Assembly (NCBI GenBank): GCA_944321945.1
Contig: CALUNE010000001.1
Coordinates: 124,001-188,000 of the forward strand
Reading direction: 5' to 3'
Source: an uncultured Alistipes sp.
GTDB lineage: Bacteria > Bacteroidota > Bacteroidia > Bacteroidales > Rikenellaceae
Length of the DNA stretch: 64,000 nt
The notes beneath the pieces are model-generated. The model ran no database searches, was not told the DNA's origin, and saw nothing but the letters and a program-made list of their open reading frames with translations. This document shows positions 51,366 to 60,100 of the stretch, piece by piece. A program made the position numbers and the translations under genes. Positions within the stretch are counted from its first letter, which is position 1, and every line of letters begins with the position of its first letter.

Positions 51366-53663
51366 TTATTTCTTCGATCCGGCAACGATTTTCAGGCACT
51401 CTTCGAGGGTCAGTTCCTCGGGTTTCGAGCCTTTCGGGATCCGGTAGTTCTTGCCCTTGTAGGCGATGTAGGCGCCGTAGCGGCCGTTTTTGACCAGCAT
51501 GTCGGGATCTTCGGCGAAACTGCGCAGCGGCGTGTTGGCTGCAGCGGCGGCGGCCTGATGCTCGCGGACAATCTCCACGGCGCGGTCGTGGGTCAGCGTG
51601 TAGGGGTCATCGCCCTTGGGCAGCGAGGCAAACGACTTGCCGTAGCGTACGTAGGGACCGTATTTACCCAGTCCGACGACCAGCTTCTCGCCGTCCAGTT
51701 CGCCCACCTCGCGCGGCAGGGCGAAGAGTTCCAGGGCCTCTTCGAGCGTGATCGACTCGATGAGCTGCCCCTTTTTGAGCGAGGCGAAACGGCTCTTTTC
51801 GCCTTCGGCGCCCTCGATCTCGACCATCGGGCCGTAACGGCCGATGCGAGCCTTGACCACATGGCCCGTCTTGGGATCGTTGCCCAGGATACGCACCTCG
51901 CGGGGTTTCGAGGTCTGGGTGGTGATGGCGGCGTCGACCATCTTGTGGAACGGTCCGTAGAAGTCGCCGATCATCTTCTCCCACGTGATATCACCCTCGG
52001 CGATGCGGTCGAACTCCTTCTCGACGTTGGCCGTGAAGTTGTAGTCGATGATCGGTCCGAACTGCTCCTCGAGGTAGTCGTTGACCACCATGCCGATGTC
52101 CGTCGGCGAGAGGCGGTTTTTCTCCTTGCCGCAGTTTTCCGACAATTTCTCGCGGGAGATCTTTTCGCCCTTGAGCGTCAGCTGCACGTATTCGCGTTTC
52201 TGGCCCTCGCGGTTCTGTTTGACGACGTAGCCGCGGTTGATGATCGTGGTGATCGTCGGGGCGTAGGTCGACGGGCGTCCGATGCCGAGCTCCTCGAGCC
52301 GTTTGACAAGCGATGCTTCGTTGTAGCGGGCCGGAGCCGATGTGAAACGCTCCGTAGCGGTGATCTGAAGGGCCGTAAGGCGGTCGCCGGTCGAGAGTTT
52401 CGGCAGGCGACCCTCGCCGTTCTCCGCGGCCTGGTCGTCATCCGTCGATTCGGAGTAGAGGCGCAGGAATCCGTCGAAGCGGACCACTTCGCCCTGGGCC
52501 ACGAACTGGTGTGTCGAGCCCGACATGTCGATGGTGATGGTCGTACGGTCCAGTTCGGCGCAGACCATCTGCGAGGCGACCGTTCGCTTCCAGATCAGGT
52601 CGTAGAGGCGCTTCTCCTCGGCCGTACCCTCGATCGACTGGCGGTCGATGTACGACGGGCGGATGGCCTCGTGGGCCTCCTGCGCGCCTTTGGTCTTGGT
52701 CTTGTAGTTGTACCAGCGCGAGTACTTCTCGCCGTAGAGTTTGATGACCTCCTCCTTGCACTGGGCCAGCGCCTGCTGCGAGAGGTTGACCGAGTCTGTA
52801 CGCATGTAGGTGATCAGACCCTGTTCGTAGAGCCGCTGGGCCACGGCCATGGTCCGCGATACGGACATGCCCAGTTTGCGGCCAGCCTCCTGTTGCAGCG
52901 TCGAGGTGGTGAACGGCGGGGCCGGGTAACGCTGGGCGGGTTTCTCCTCCGAGCGGGCGACGGTGAACGTCGCGCCGATGCACGAGTGCAGGAAGGCTTC
53001 AGCCTCTTCGGCCGTGTCGAAACGCGTTGGCAGTTCGGCCTTGAAGAGGGTCTTGTCCGGGTCGTCGACGGCATGGAACTGCGCCACGACGCGGAAATAG
53101 GGGGTCGAATGGAAGGCGATGATCTCGCGCTCGCGCTCGACGATCAGCCGCACGGCCACCGACTGCACGCGTCCGGCCGAGAGCGACGGCCGCACCTTCT
53201 TCCACAGCACGGGCGACAGTTCGAAGCCGACCAGACGGTCGAGAATACGGCGTGCCTGCTGGGCATTGACCAGATTCATGTTGACCGTACGGGGTTTTTC
53301 GATGGCCTCGAGGATGGCCCGTTTGGTGATTTCGTGGAAAACGATCCGTTTGGTTTGATCGACCGGGAGACCCAACACTTCGGTCAGGTGCCATGCGATG
53401 GCCTCTCCTTCGCGGTCTTCATCGGAGGCCAGCCAGACGGTCTTGGTTCTGGCGAGTTTGTTAAGTTCGTCGACGACCTTCTTCTTGTCGGCCGGGATCT
53501 CGTAGACGGGTTTGAAGCCCGCTTCGATATTGATACCGAGATCCTTCTTCGCCAGGTCGCGAATGTGACCGAAACTCGATTTGACGACGAAGTCCTTGCC
53601 GAGGAATTTCTCGATGGTCTTGGCCTTGGCCGGGGACTCGACGATAACTAAATTGTCCTGCAT
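51366..53663 (-). CDS. topA: DNA topoisomerase I
   Basis: A 765-residue type IA topoisomerase relaxing negative supercoils. Toprim motif 'VIVESPAKAKTIEKFLG' at the N-terminus and 'ASDEDREGEAIAW'; catalytic Y286 in 'GLITYMRTDS'. Instead of zinc ribbons, the C-terminus carries repeats of the type 'KYGPYVRYGKSFASLPKG' and 'RYGAYIAYKGKNYRIPKG', usual in Bacteroidetes. Full length. No consensus promoter was found between it and the hairpin upstream. Confidence 0.96.
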   Translation of the reverse strand: MQDNLVIVESPAKAKTIEKFLGKDFVVKSSFGHIRDLAKKDLGINIEAGFKPVYEIPADKKKVVDELNKLARTKTVWLASDEDREGEAIAWHLTEVLGLPVDQTKRIVFHEITKRAILEAIEKPRTVNMNLVNAQQARRILDRLVGFELSPVLWKKVRPSLSAGRVQSVAVRLIVEREREIIAFHSTPYFRVVAQFHAVDDPDKTLFKAELPTRFDTAEEAEAFLHSCIGATFTVARSEEKPAQRYPAPPFTTSTLQQEAGRKLGMSVSRTMAVAQRLYEQGLITYMRTDSVNLSQQALAQCKEEVIKLYGEKYSRWYNYKTKTKGAQEAHEAIRPSYIDRQSIEGTAEEKRLYDLIWKRTVASQMVCAELDRTTITIDMSGSTHQFVAQGEVVRFDGFLRLYSESTDDDQAAENGEGRLPKLSTGDRLTALQITATERFTSAPARYNEASLVKRLEELGIGRPSTYAPTITTIINRGYVVKQNREGQKREYVQLTLKGEKISREKLSENCGKEKNRLSPTDIGMVVNDYLEEQFGPIIDYNFTANVEKEFDRIAEGDITWEKMIGDFYGPFHKMVDAAITTQTSKPREVRILGNDPKTGHVVKARIGRYGPMVEIEGAEGEKSRFASLKKGQLIESITLEEALELFALPREVGELDGEKLVVGLGKYGPYVRYGKSFASLPKGDDPYTLTHDRAVEIVREHQAAAAAANTPLRSFAEDPDMLVKNGRYGAYIAYKGKNYRIPKGSKPEELTLEECLKIVAGSKK

Positions 53664-53690
53664 TTGTATTTGATGGCTTGAAAATGCGAA

Positions 53691-53713
53691 AACCTAAGCT
53701 TTCGACTTAGGTT
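53691..53713 (-). terminator. hairpin between DUF4270 gene and topA
   Basis: AACCTAAG (53691-53698) and CTTAGGTT (53706-53713) pair around seven bases; on the minus strand the stem is followed by TTCGCATTTT. It probably ends transcription of the DUF4270 gene. Confidence 0.6.
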
Positions 53714-53736
53714 CGCCAAAGGGTTTGTTCGAGATC

Positions 53737-55479
53737 TTACTTGATGAGGTTGTAGGCCAGGTCGAACCGGATCGGGCATTCGAGGCTTTTCTCATCGGTG
53801 GATGCCCCCTGCAGGATGCCGAACGAATTCGTGAACAGGCTGTAGGCCTCCGGTCCTATATAGACGGTACGGTAGTTGATCGCCGACCAGTCGATGGCCT
53901 CCTTCCAGGCGTCGTACTCCTCTTGGAAGCTTTCGGGCGCCGTCTCCGCGAGTTCCGGGGCCGGGTAGACGGCGCCGGCGGCCTGCTTGGCCTTGATGTA
54001 GCTGTTCCACAGCTGCTGCAGGTAACCCGTGATGTTGAGCACGTAGCATCCGCGGCTGCGGTTGATGTATCCGCCGTAAGAGAGGGTCGTGCTGTAGTTC
54101 TTCTCGTAGCTGTAGGCGTAGTCCGAAACCGGGGTCAGCGATTTGTAGTTCGAATAGAGGCCCAGCCGGCTCGGGGCCGCGTTCATCTCGTCGATGAGTT
54201 TCAGGATCGACGGAGTGGTGTTTGCCGAGGGGTCGAGTTCGCTCCAGTCATAGCTGCTCTCCGAGAAATAGATCGACATGCGGGCCTGGCTGAAGGCGAT
54301 GGTCTGGAAGTCCTTGCCTTCCCGGGCGTTTTCTTCGGCGATGGCCTCCTCGAGGCAGGCGAAGAACTCGGGCGTGAAGGTCATCTCGGTGACGGCTCCG
54401 CCCATTCCCTCGACCCGTAGCTGCGTGACGGGACGTCGCGTATCGGTGGCTCCGGCGGCGGGCTCCTGGGCATCGGTTGCGGCATCGAAGGTCAGTTCCG
54501 GAACCGAGATCTGCGCGTAGTCGTGCCGGATGGTGTTCACCGAGACGTTGCCGTGCGAGGCGTACGAATCGTAGAAGTAGAAGACCATGCCGATGGTATC
54601 CTTGATGAGCGACGGATCATCCTTGACGCGGTTGCGTCCGTAGATCGACAGTCCCGAGGCGTCGAGCGACGTGGCGAAGATCGTTCCGGCGTTCGATCCC
54701 TCCTTGGTAAGCGGGAAGTCGGGATCCGGCGTGATGTAGAGCCCCGGGAACTCCTCGATGAAGTACTGCAGGCTGTCGTTCGTATAGATCGTGTAATCGT
54801 CCTTGTACTTGCCCTCCTGGAGCATCAGCCGCTTGACATACTCCTTGCCGGCGTCGGTGGGGGTCATCGTGACGGCGGTTGTCGTCGAGGGGTATTTCCC
54901 TTCGCCGCCGAGCGTGAAGCGGAAGAGCGGGCGGCTCTTGTCGTAGACGCTTGCGTCGGGCGTGAAACTCAGGTAGAAGGTCGTATCGCTCGTGCCGCGT
55001 TCGGTGATGTAGTCGTTGCTCAGGATTTCGTACACGGCGAAATGCTGTTCGGTGACGGTATCCGATCCGAAGCTGGAGATGCTCAGCAGCAGCTGTGCGG
55101 AGTCGAAGATGGGCATGTAGCCGAAGTAGTCCTGCGGCACGGAGTAGTAGCTGACCATCTGCGAGAGGAATCCGGCCGAGCGCTGGCCGAGCGAATCATT
55201 GATCTGCGTGCCGAAATAGCCGTACGAAAGGTTCGACCCGACGATCGAATCGGTCTGGAAGAGACGCGTTTCGACGTATCGTCTGGGGTTCAGTCCGTCG
55301 ATGGATTTCGTCGACCCGTCGATGGTCACGTAACCGGCGCGCATCTGTTGATTGTCGGGGATGAGGTTTCCGCCGAGCGTATCGTCCACTTTGGTGCAGC
55401 TTGCGAGCATCCAGGCTCCGGACAGGGTGAGGAGCAGGGTGCGGAGCGTGCGCCGGCGGGCGTTATTGAATCGCTTCAT
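53737..55479 (-). CDS. DUF4270 family lipoprotein
   Basis: A 580-residue lipoprotein (C28, 'WMLASCTKVDD') of the DUF4270 family, found in Bacteroidetes next to the glycogen-synthase-like gene and otherwise uncharacterised. The early block 'LGGNLIPDNQQ' and the 'YFGTQINDSLGQRSAGFLSQM' region are family landmarks; the rest is beta-rich. The start at 55479 is set by the lipoprotein signal; it overlaps the upstream gene by 17 bases. Surface or periplasmic location is inferred. Confidence 0.85.
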   Translation of the reverse strand: MKRFNNARRRTLRTLLLTLSGAWMLASCTKVDDTLGGNLIPDNQQMRAGYVTIDGSTKSIDGLNPRRYVETRLFQTDSIVGSNLSYGYFGTQINDSLGQRSAGFLSQMVSYYSVPQDYFGYMPIFDSAQLLLSISSFGSDTVTEQHFAVYEILSNDYITERGTSDTTFYLSFTPDASVYDKSRPLFRFTLGGEGKYPSTTTAVTMTPTDAGKEYVKRLMLQEGKYKDDYTIYTNDSLQYFIEEFPGLYITPDPDFPLTKEGSNAGTIFATSLDASGLSIYGRNRVKDDPSLIKDTIGMVFYFYDSYASHGNVSVNTIRHDYAQISVPELTFDAATDAQEPAAGATDTRRPVTQLRVEGMGGAVTEMTFTPEFFACLEEAIAEENAREGKDFQTIAFSQARMSIYFSESSYDWSELDPSANTTPSILKLIDEMNAAPSRLGLYSNYKSLTPVSDYAYSYEKNYSTTLSYGGYINRSRGCYVLNITGYLQQLWNSYIKAKQAAGAVYPAPELAETAPESFQEEYDAWKEAIDWSAINYRTVYIGPEAYSLFTNSFGILQGASTDEKSLECPIRFDLAYNLIK

Positions 55480-56269
55480 AGAATCGGTTGTAATTATCGA
55501 AAAAGTCCTCTGCGTCGGGCTTTTGGTATTCGAGCAGGGGTTTTCCGCTTTGGCGGGCCCATTCGAGTACCTTGGGGTCGGCATCGGCCGATGCCGCAAC
55601 CACACCGTCGGCATATTGCATAACGAAACGACAGAGATTTTCGTATGACGGAAGCTCGAGAAGCTCGAGATTTTTATCCTTGACGCCTTCTCCGGCGATT
55701 TTTTCGCGGATTTGCGGGTCGAGGGTTCCGGGAAAGGCGTCGCCGTAGAGTGACACGACGATCTTCACGTCGCGGAAGATCGGATCGTCGGCGAAGACCT
55801 TCTTCAGATAGACGGGGACGATGCCGGCGAACCAGCCGTGGCAGTGGACCACCGTCGGGGTCCAGCGCAGCTTCTTGACCGTTTCGAGCACGCCGCGGGC
55901 GAAGAAGATGGCCCGTTCGTCGTTGTCGGCGAAGAAGTTGCCTTCGGCATCGGTAAGGACGGCCTTTCGCGAGAAGTAGTCGTCGTTGTCGATGAAGTAG
56001 ATCTGTACGCGGGCGGCGGGAATCGAGGCGACCTTGATGATGAGCTGATGGTCGTTGTCGTCGATGATGAGGTTCATGCCCGAGAGACGGATGACCTCGT
56101 GCAACTGATGTCTGCGTTCGTTGATGCAACCGTATCGGGGCATGAAGGTCCGGATTTCGTTACCGCGTTCCTGCATTGCCTGAATCAGCTCGCGACAAAG
56201 CCGGGAACCCTCCGTTTCGGGGAGATAGGGGGTGATCTCCTGACATACGTACAGAATCTTGTTGGCCAT
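55463..56269 (-). CDS. half-length glycogen/starch synthase-like protein
   Basis: A 268-residue protein matching only the N-terminal Rossmann domain of GT5 glycogen synthases: 'ILYVCQEITPYLPETEGSRL', 'TFMPRYGCINERR', 'VVHCHGWFAGIVPVYLKK'. The sugar-nucleotide loop KxGGL is replaced by 'ETEGSRL', and the C-terminal GT-B domain is missing, so glycogen synthesis is unlikely. Bacteroidales carry similar short forms beside DUF4270. It may act as a regulatory or binding protein. It is followed by the DUF4270 gene with overlap. Confidence 0.8.
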   Translation of the reverse strand: MANKILYVCQEITPYLPETEGSRLCRELIQAMQERGNEIRTFMPRYGCINERRHQLHEVIRLSGMNLIIDDNDHQLIIKVASIPAARVQIYFIDNDDYFSRKAVLTDAEGNFFADNDERAIFFARGVLETVKKLRWTPTVVHCHGWFAGIVPVYLKKVFADDPIFRDVKIVVSLYGDAFPGTLDPQIREKIAGEGVKDKNLELLELPSYENLCRFVMQYADGVVAASADADPKVLEWARQSGKPLLEYQKPDAEDFFDNYNRFYEAIQ

Positions 56270-56290
56270 GTTTCCGGGGGTTTATACCTG

Positions 56291-56298
56291 CAAAGATA
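56291..56298 (-). promoter_or_regulatory. -7 box of the GT5-like gene
   Basis: CAAAGATA on the plus strand reads TATCTTTG on the minus strand, about 22 bases before the start codon. No good -33 element; the region upstream is A-rich. Confidence 0.5.
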
Positions 56299-56308
56299 CG
56301 AAAAAAAA

Positions 56309-57358
56309 TTAAAGTATGAGCATGGCATCGCCGTAAGTGCCGAAGCGGTAGCCCTCTTCGCGGGCGATCTTGTAGGCGTTCATGACGGTTTCGTAGCCTC
56401 CGAAAGCGGCTACCATCATCAGTTGGGTCGAGTAGGGAAGGTGGAAGTTGCTGACCATGGCGTCGGCGACCGTGAAGTCATAGGGGGCGAAGATGAACTT
56501 GTTGGTCCAGCCCTCCATGGGTTTGATCATGCCGTTGGTCGAGACGGCGGTTTCGAGCGTGCGCATGACGGTCGTACCGATCGAGACGACCTTGTGTCCC
56601 GAGCGTTTGGCCGCATTGACGGCTTCGGCGGCCTCCTCCGTGACGAAGAACTGTTCGGAGTCCATCTTGTGTTTGGAGAGGTCCTCGACATCGACCGTGC
56701 GGAAGTTGCCCAGTCCGACGTGGAGCGTGACGAAGGCGCTGTCGATGCCCTTGATCTCCATGCGTTTCATCAGGTGCTTCGAGAAGTGCATGCCGGCGGT
56801 CGGAGCGGCCACGGCGCCTTCGTGGCGGGCGAAGATGGTCTGATAGCGTTCGGCATCTTCGGGTTCGACCTTTTCGCGCACCCACTTCGGCAGCGGGGTT
56901 TCGCCCAGCGAGAAGAGCGTCTTCTTGAACTCCTCGTACGAGCCGTCGAAGAGGAACCGCAGGGTCCGGCCGCGCGAGGTGGTGTTGTCGATCACCTCGG
57001 CGACGAGCAGGTCGTCGTCTCCGAAGTAGAGTTTGTTGCCGATGCGGATCTTGCGGGCCGGGTCGACCAGCACGTCCCACAGACGCAGTTCGCGGTTCAG
57101 TTCGCGCAGGAGGAAAATTTCGATTTCGGCGCCGGTTTTCTCCTTGTTGCCGTAGAGGCGGGCGGGGAAGACCTTCGTGTCGTTGAAGACGAAGAGGTCC
57201 TTCTCCTCGAAGTAGTCGATGATCTCCTTGAAGATGCGGTGTTCGATGGTTCCCTTGGCGCGGTTGATGACCATCAGGCGGGATTCATCCCGATTTTCGG
57301 CCGGGTATTTGGCCAGCATTTCGGGCGAGAATTCGTAGCCGTATTGCGATAACTTCAT
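56309..57358 (-). CDS. queA: S-adenosylmethionine:tRNA ribosyltransferase-isomerase
   Basis: A 349-residue enzyme that transfers the ribosyl part of SAM to preQ1 in tRNA, making epoxyqueuosine. Landmarks: '[14 protein letters not shown]', '[15 protein letters not shown]', '[11 protein letters not shown]', '[16 protein letters not shown]' and '[15 protein letters not shown]'. Full length. A 63-base gap containing a nested hairpin separates it from truB. Confidence 0.96.
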   Translation of the reverse strand: MKLSQYGYEFSPEMLAKYPAENRDESRLMVINRAKGTIEHRIFKEIIDYFEEKDLFVFNDTKVFPARLYGNKEKTGAEIEIFLLRELNRELRLWDVLVDPARKIRIGNKLYFGDDDLLVAEVIDNTTSRGRTLRFLFDGSYEEFKKTLFSLGETPLPKWVREKVEPEDAERYQTIFARHEGAVAAPTAGMHFSKHLMKRMEIKGIDSAFVTLHVGLGNFRTVDVEDLSKHKMDSEQFFVTEEAAEAVNAAKRSGHKVVSIGTTVMRTLETAVSTNGMIKPMEGWTNKFIFAPYDFTVADAMVSNFHLPYSTQLMMVAAFGGYETVMNAYKIAREEGYRFGTYGDAMLIL

Positions 57359-57367
57359 AGCAAAAAC

Positions 57368-57422
57368 GCGTTTTTTTACGTTCGGAAAATAAGACAGATT
57401 ATTTCCTATACGTAAAAAACGC
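57368..57422 (-). other. nested inverted repeat between truB and queA
   Basis: Outer arms GCGTTTTTTTACG (57368-57380) and CGTAAAAAACGC (57411-57422) enclose a second pair GGAAAATAA / TTATTTCC. On the minus strand it follows the truB stop and ends in CGTTTTTG just before the queA start. It could be an attenuator or a partial terminator between the two genes; no match to a known preQ1 riboswitch was recognised. Confidence 0.5.
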
Positions 57423-58138
57423 TATTTTGTTTCAAGATTTTGCAGATTTTCAAGGAAATCGTCGAGTGAGTGGGCGTTTTCGAGGGTAAATCCCCCGCTT
57501 CGGGTCCGGCGCAGGGCGGTCAGATGGGCTCCGCTCTGGAGCGCCTGGCCGATCTCATGAGCGAGCGAACGGATGTAGGTTCCCTTGCTGCAGCGCACCC
57601 GGATGCGCAACCGCGGCAGTTCGCACGCGAGGATCTCCATCTCGTAGATCGTGATCAGTGCCTGCCGTACGGCGACCTCTTCGCCGGCGCGGGCCAGTTC
57701 GTAGGCGCGCGTGCCCTCGATCTTCTTGGCCGAATAGACGGGCGGGGTCTGCAGCCGTTCGCCGGTCAGCTCGCTGAGCGCCTTCTCGACGGCCTCGCGT
57801 GTGATATGCTCCCAGGGATAGGTCCGGTCGATTTCGTGTTCGAGGTCATAGCTGGGGGTGGTGGCCCCCAGCATGATATCGGCGATGTACTCCTTCTCCT
57901 CGGCCTGGAGGGCGTCGACCATCTTCGTGGCGCGGCCGATGCAGACCAGCAGGATTCCCGTGGCCAGCGGGTCGAGCGTCCCGGCATGCCCCACCTTGAT
58001 GCGGCGGTAGCCGAGCTTGCGGAGCGAGAACTTGATTTTGCGGACCACGTCGGTCGAGGTCCATCGCAGAGGTTTGTCCAGTACGGCGATGTAGCCCTCT
58101 TCGAAGTTGATGCCGCGCAGATCGAGAGCCTCTTTCAT
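57422..58138 (-). CDS. truB: tRNA pseudouridine(55) synthase
   Basis: A 238-residue TruB making the conserved T-loop pseudouridine. Catalytic block 'KVGHAGTLDPLATGIL' with its aspartate; 'TGERLQTPPVYSAKKIEG' and 'RVRCSKGTYIRSLAHEIG' are conserved. The start at 58138 gives a TGATG overlap with uppP; earlier in-frame codons lie inside uppP. It lacks a PUA domain. Confidence 0.95.
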   Translation of the reverse strand: MKEALDLRGINFEEGYIAVLDKPLRWTSTDVVRKIKFSLRKLGYRRIKVGHAGTLDPLATGILLVCIGRATKMVDALQAEEKEYIADIMLGATTPSYDLEHEIDRTYPWEHITREAVEKALSELTGERLQTPPVYSAKKIEGTRAYELARAGEEVAVRQALITIYEMEILACELPRLRIRVRCSKGTYIRSLAHEIGQALQSGAHLTALRRTRSGGFTLENAHSLDDFLENLQNLETK

Positions 58139-58929
58139 CAGAAGATGTAGCTTGCGATGGATACGAGGCCGGCTGCGGCGCAGTAGACGGCGAACCAGAT
58201 CAGCCGGCCGCGCTTGACGATCTCGAGCATGAACTTGCAGGCCAGACACCCCGTGACGAACGAGGCGATGAATCCGGCGATCAGCGGTCCGGCAGCCACA
58301 CCGGCCGTGAGTTCACCCTTGACGGCTTCGAGGAACGTTTCGCCCAGGATCGGGATCAGCACCATGAGGAACGAGAACTGGGCGACGGCGGTTTTCTTGT
58401 TGCCCAGCAGCAGACCCGTGGCGATGGTCGAACCCGAGCGCGAGAGGCCGGGCATGGCGGCGCAGGCCTGTGCCACGCCGATGATCAGCGCATCGCGATA
58501 GGAGATCGTCTCCTTCTGGCGGGGTTTGGCCCAGTAGGCGAAGGCGAGCAGGGCGGCCGTGAGCAGCAGCATGGCCCCGACGACGACCAGAATATAGGGG
58601 GCGTTGAGCAGGGCGTCGATCTGGTCCTTGAGCAGGAAGCCGACGATGCCGATCGGGATCATCGAGATGACGATCTTGAGCAGATAGGCCTGCTCCTCGT
58701 TGAAATGGCGTGAGAAGAGCCCCTTGAGCAGTTTCCAGATCTGACTCCAGAGGACGACGATCGTACTGAGGACCGTAGCGGCGTGGAGGGCCACGTCGAA
58801 CGTGAGGTTCTCTTCGAGTTGGACGCCGAGCAGCTCCTTGGCGATCTGGAGATGGCCGCTGCTCGATACGGGCAGGAATTCGGTAAGGCCCTGTACGATG
58901 CCCAGCAGAATGGCTTGCAGTGTATCCAT
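58138..58929 (-). CDS. uppP: undecaprenyl-diphosphatase
   Basis: A 263-residue polytopic membrane enzyme (BacA type) that recycles undecaprenyl pyrophosphate for cell-wall synthesis. Motif 1 '[14 protein letters not shown]' with E17 and S22-S24, motif 2 '[10 protein letters not shown]'; about eight hydrophobic helices. Full length. It is coupled to truB. Confidence 0.96.
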   Translation of the reverse strand: MDTLQAILLGIVQGLTEFLPVSSSGHLQIAKELLGVQLEENLTFDVALHAATVLSTIVVLWSQIWKLLKGLFSRHFNEEQAYLLKIVISMIPIGIVGFLLKDQIDALLNAPYILVVVGAMLLLTAALLAFAYWAKPRQKETISYRDALIIGVAQACAAMPGLSRSGSTIATGLLLGNKKTAVAQFSFLMVLIPILGETFLEAVKGELTAGVAAGPLIAGFIASFVTGCLACKFMLEIVKRGRLIWFAVYCAAAGLVSIASYIF

Positions 58930-58957
58930 GAGTGAGAGTGACGGGATTTGAAATGGG

Positions 58958-59218
58958 TTAATGGAAGCGTTTCATGATGGCGTAGATCTCGAAGGCGAAG
59001 CCGCCGATGACCAGGATCGGGGCCAGGGTGATTCTCCGCCAGGAGAACATGGCGTAGTTGAATTCGTCGGGCGAATCGCTGCCGCCTCCGGCCATGAGGA
59101 GGAATCCGACGAGGATGATGGCGAATCCCGCGGCCAGCAGTACGTAGTTTTTGCGGGTGAGCGGCATCCGGGGATTTTCGTTCTGCGGCTCCGGGGTCCG
59201 CGACTGATCGGTTTTCAT
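58958..59218 (-). CDS. DUF3098 small membrane protein
   Basis: An 86-residue protein with two hydrophobic helices (about 25-45 and 64-82) around '[20 protein letters not shown]', the DUF3098 signature. Found in Bacteroidetes between ftsX and uppP; function unknown. It starts immediately after the ftsX stop codon, so it is cotranscribed with ftsX. Confidence 0.85.
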   Translation of the reverse strand: MKTDQSRTPEPQNENPRMPLTRKNYVLLAAGFAIILVGFLLMAGGGSDSPDEFNYAMFSWRRITLAPILVIGGFAFEIYAIMKRFH

Positions 59219-60100
59219 TTAATATAGGTATATCTTGTTGGACTTCATGTTGACGAACTTGTTGAGGGCTGCGAAGGTGAAGAGCCCCGAGATGAGGATG
59301 CCGCCGAGAACCATGCCGCCGACGATCATGCCGATCTTTTCGAGCTGGGCGACGGTCATCAGTTCGGGCACGGCCTCGTTGAGCCCGTAGACCGAGAGGC
59401 CGAAGAGTGCCGAGGCGGCCACGCCGGCGATGATGCCCTGTGTGATGCTGCTGCCGAGGAAGGGCTTCATGATGAACCACTTCGTGGCGCCGACGAGCTT
59501 CATCGTGTTGATCAGGTAGCGTTTCGAGAAGATGGCCAGCCGGATGGTGTTGCTCAGCAGCGTGAGCGAGATGACGAGCAGGGCTCCGCCGAAGAGGATC
59601 AGCACCAGTCGGATCTTGTTGACCGTGGCATGGAGCCGTTCGGCGACGCGCGCCGGATAGGAGACGTGTTCGACGCCGGGGATGCGTTCGACGGCGCCGA
59701 TGAAGTCGTCGAGCAGGGCCTGGTCGGCGGATGCGGCCGTGAGTGTGAGTTCGAAGGAGTCGAGCAGCGGGTTCTCCTGGAGAACCTCCTCGAATTCGGC
59801 GCCGAACATCTTGCGGAATTCGGCATCCTGGGCTTTGGTCTCCTTCGACGAGAACTCGATCGTGGCGATCAGATCCTCCTCCGAGAGGCGTTTTTCGATC
59901 TCGGCGCGTTGTTCGTCCGAGAGGTCGTTCGAGAGTTCGACGGTGACGACGATACTCTCCTGGAGGCTCCGTGCGACCTCCAGCGCCACGGTCATCAGAT
60001 AGCCGACCGATCCCAGCAGGAAGAGGACGAGCGTGATGCTGACCGTCGAGACGATGTACGAGTTGCGGACCTTGCGTTTGAGTCTTTTATCATCCTTCAT
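59219..60100 (-). CDS. ftsX: cell division permease FtsX
   Basis: A 293-residue FtsX-like permease: cytoplasmic start, membrane helix about 15-38, extracytoplasmic domain to about 160 ('VELSNDLSDEQRAEIEKRL'), then three helices ('LVLILFGGALLVISLTLLSNT') and a C-terminal loop. With FtsE (not in this window) it activates peptidoglycan hydrolases at division. It overlaps the yfhO end by 11 bases. Confidence 0.92.
   Translation of the reverse strand: MKDDKRLKRKVRNSYIVSTVSITLVLFLLGSVGYLMTVALEVARSLQESIVVTVELSNDLSDEQRAEIEKRLSEEDLIATIEFSSKETKAQDAEFRKMFGAEFEEVLQENPLLDSFELTLTAASADQALLDDFIGAVERIPGVEHVSYPARVAERLHATVNKIRLVLILFGGALLVISLTLLSNTIRLAIFSKRYLINTMKLVGATKWFIMKPFLGSSITQGIIAGVAASALFGLSVYGLNEAVPELMTVAQLEKIGMIVGGMVLGGILISGLFTFAALNKFVNMKSNKIYLY

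Noticed and set aside
57359-57424. preQ1 riboswitch before queA
   Set aside because: The nested hairpin does not show the short pseudoknot pattern of known preQ1 classes; only an unspecified hairpin can be supported.
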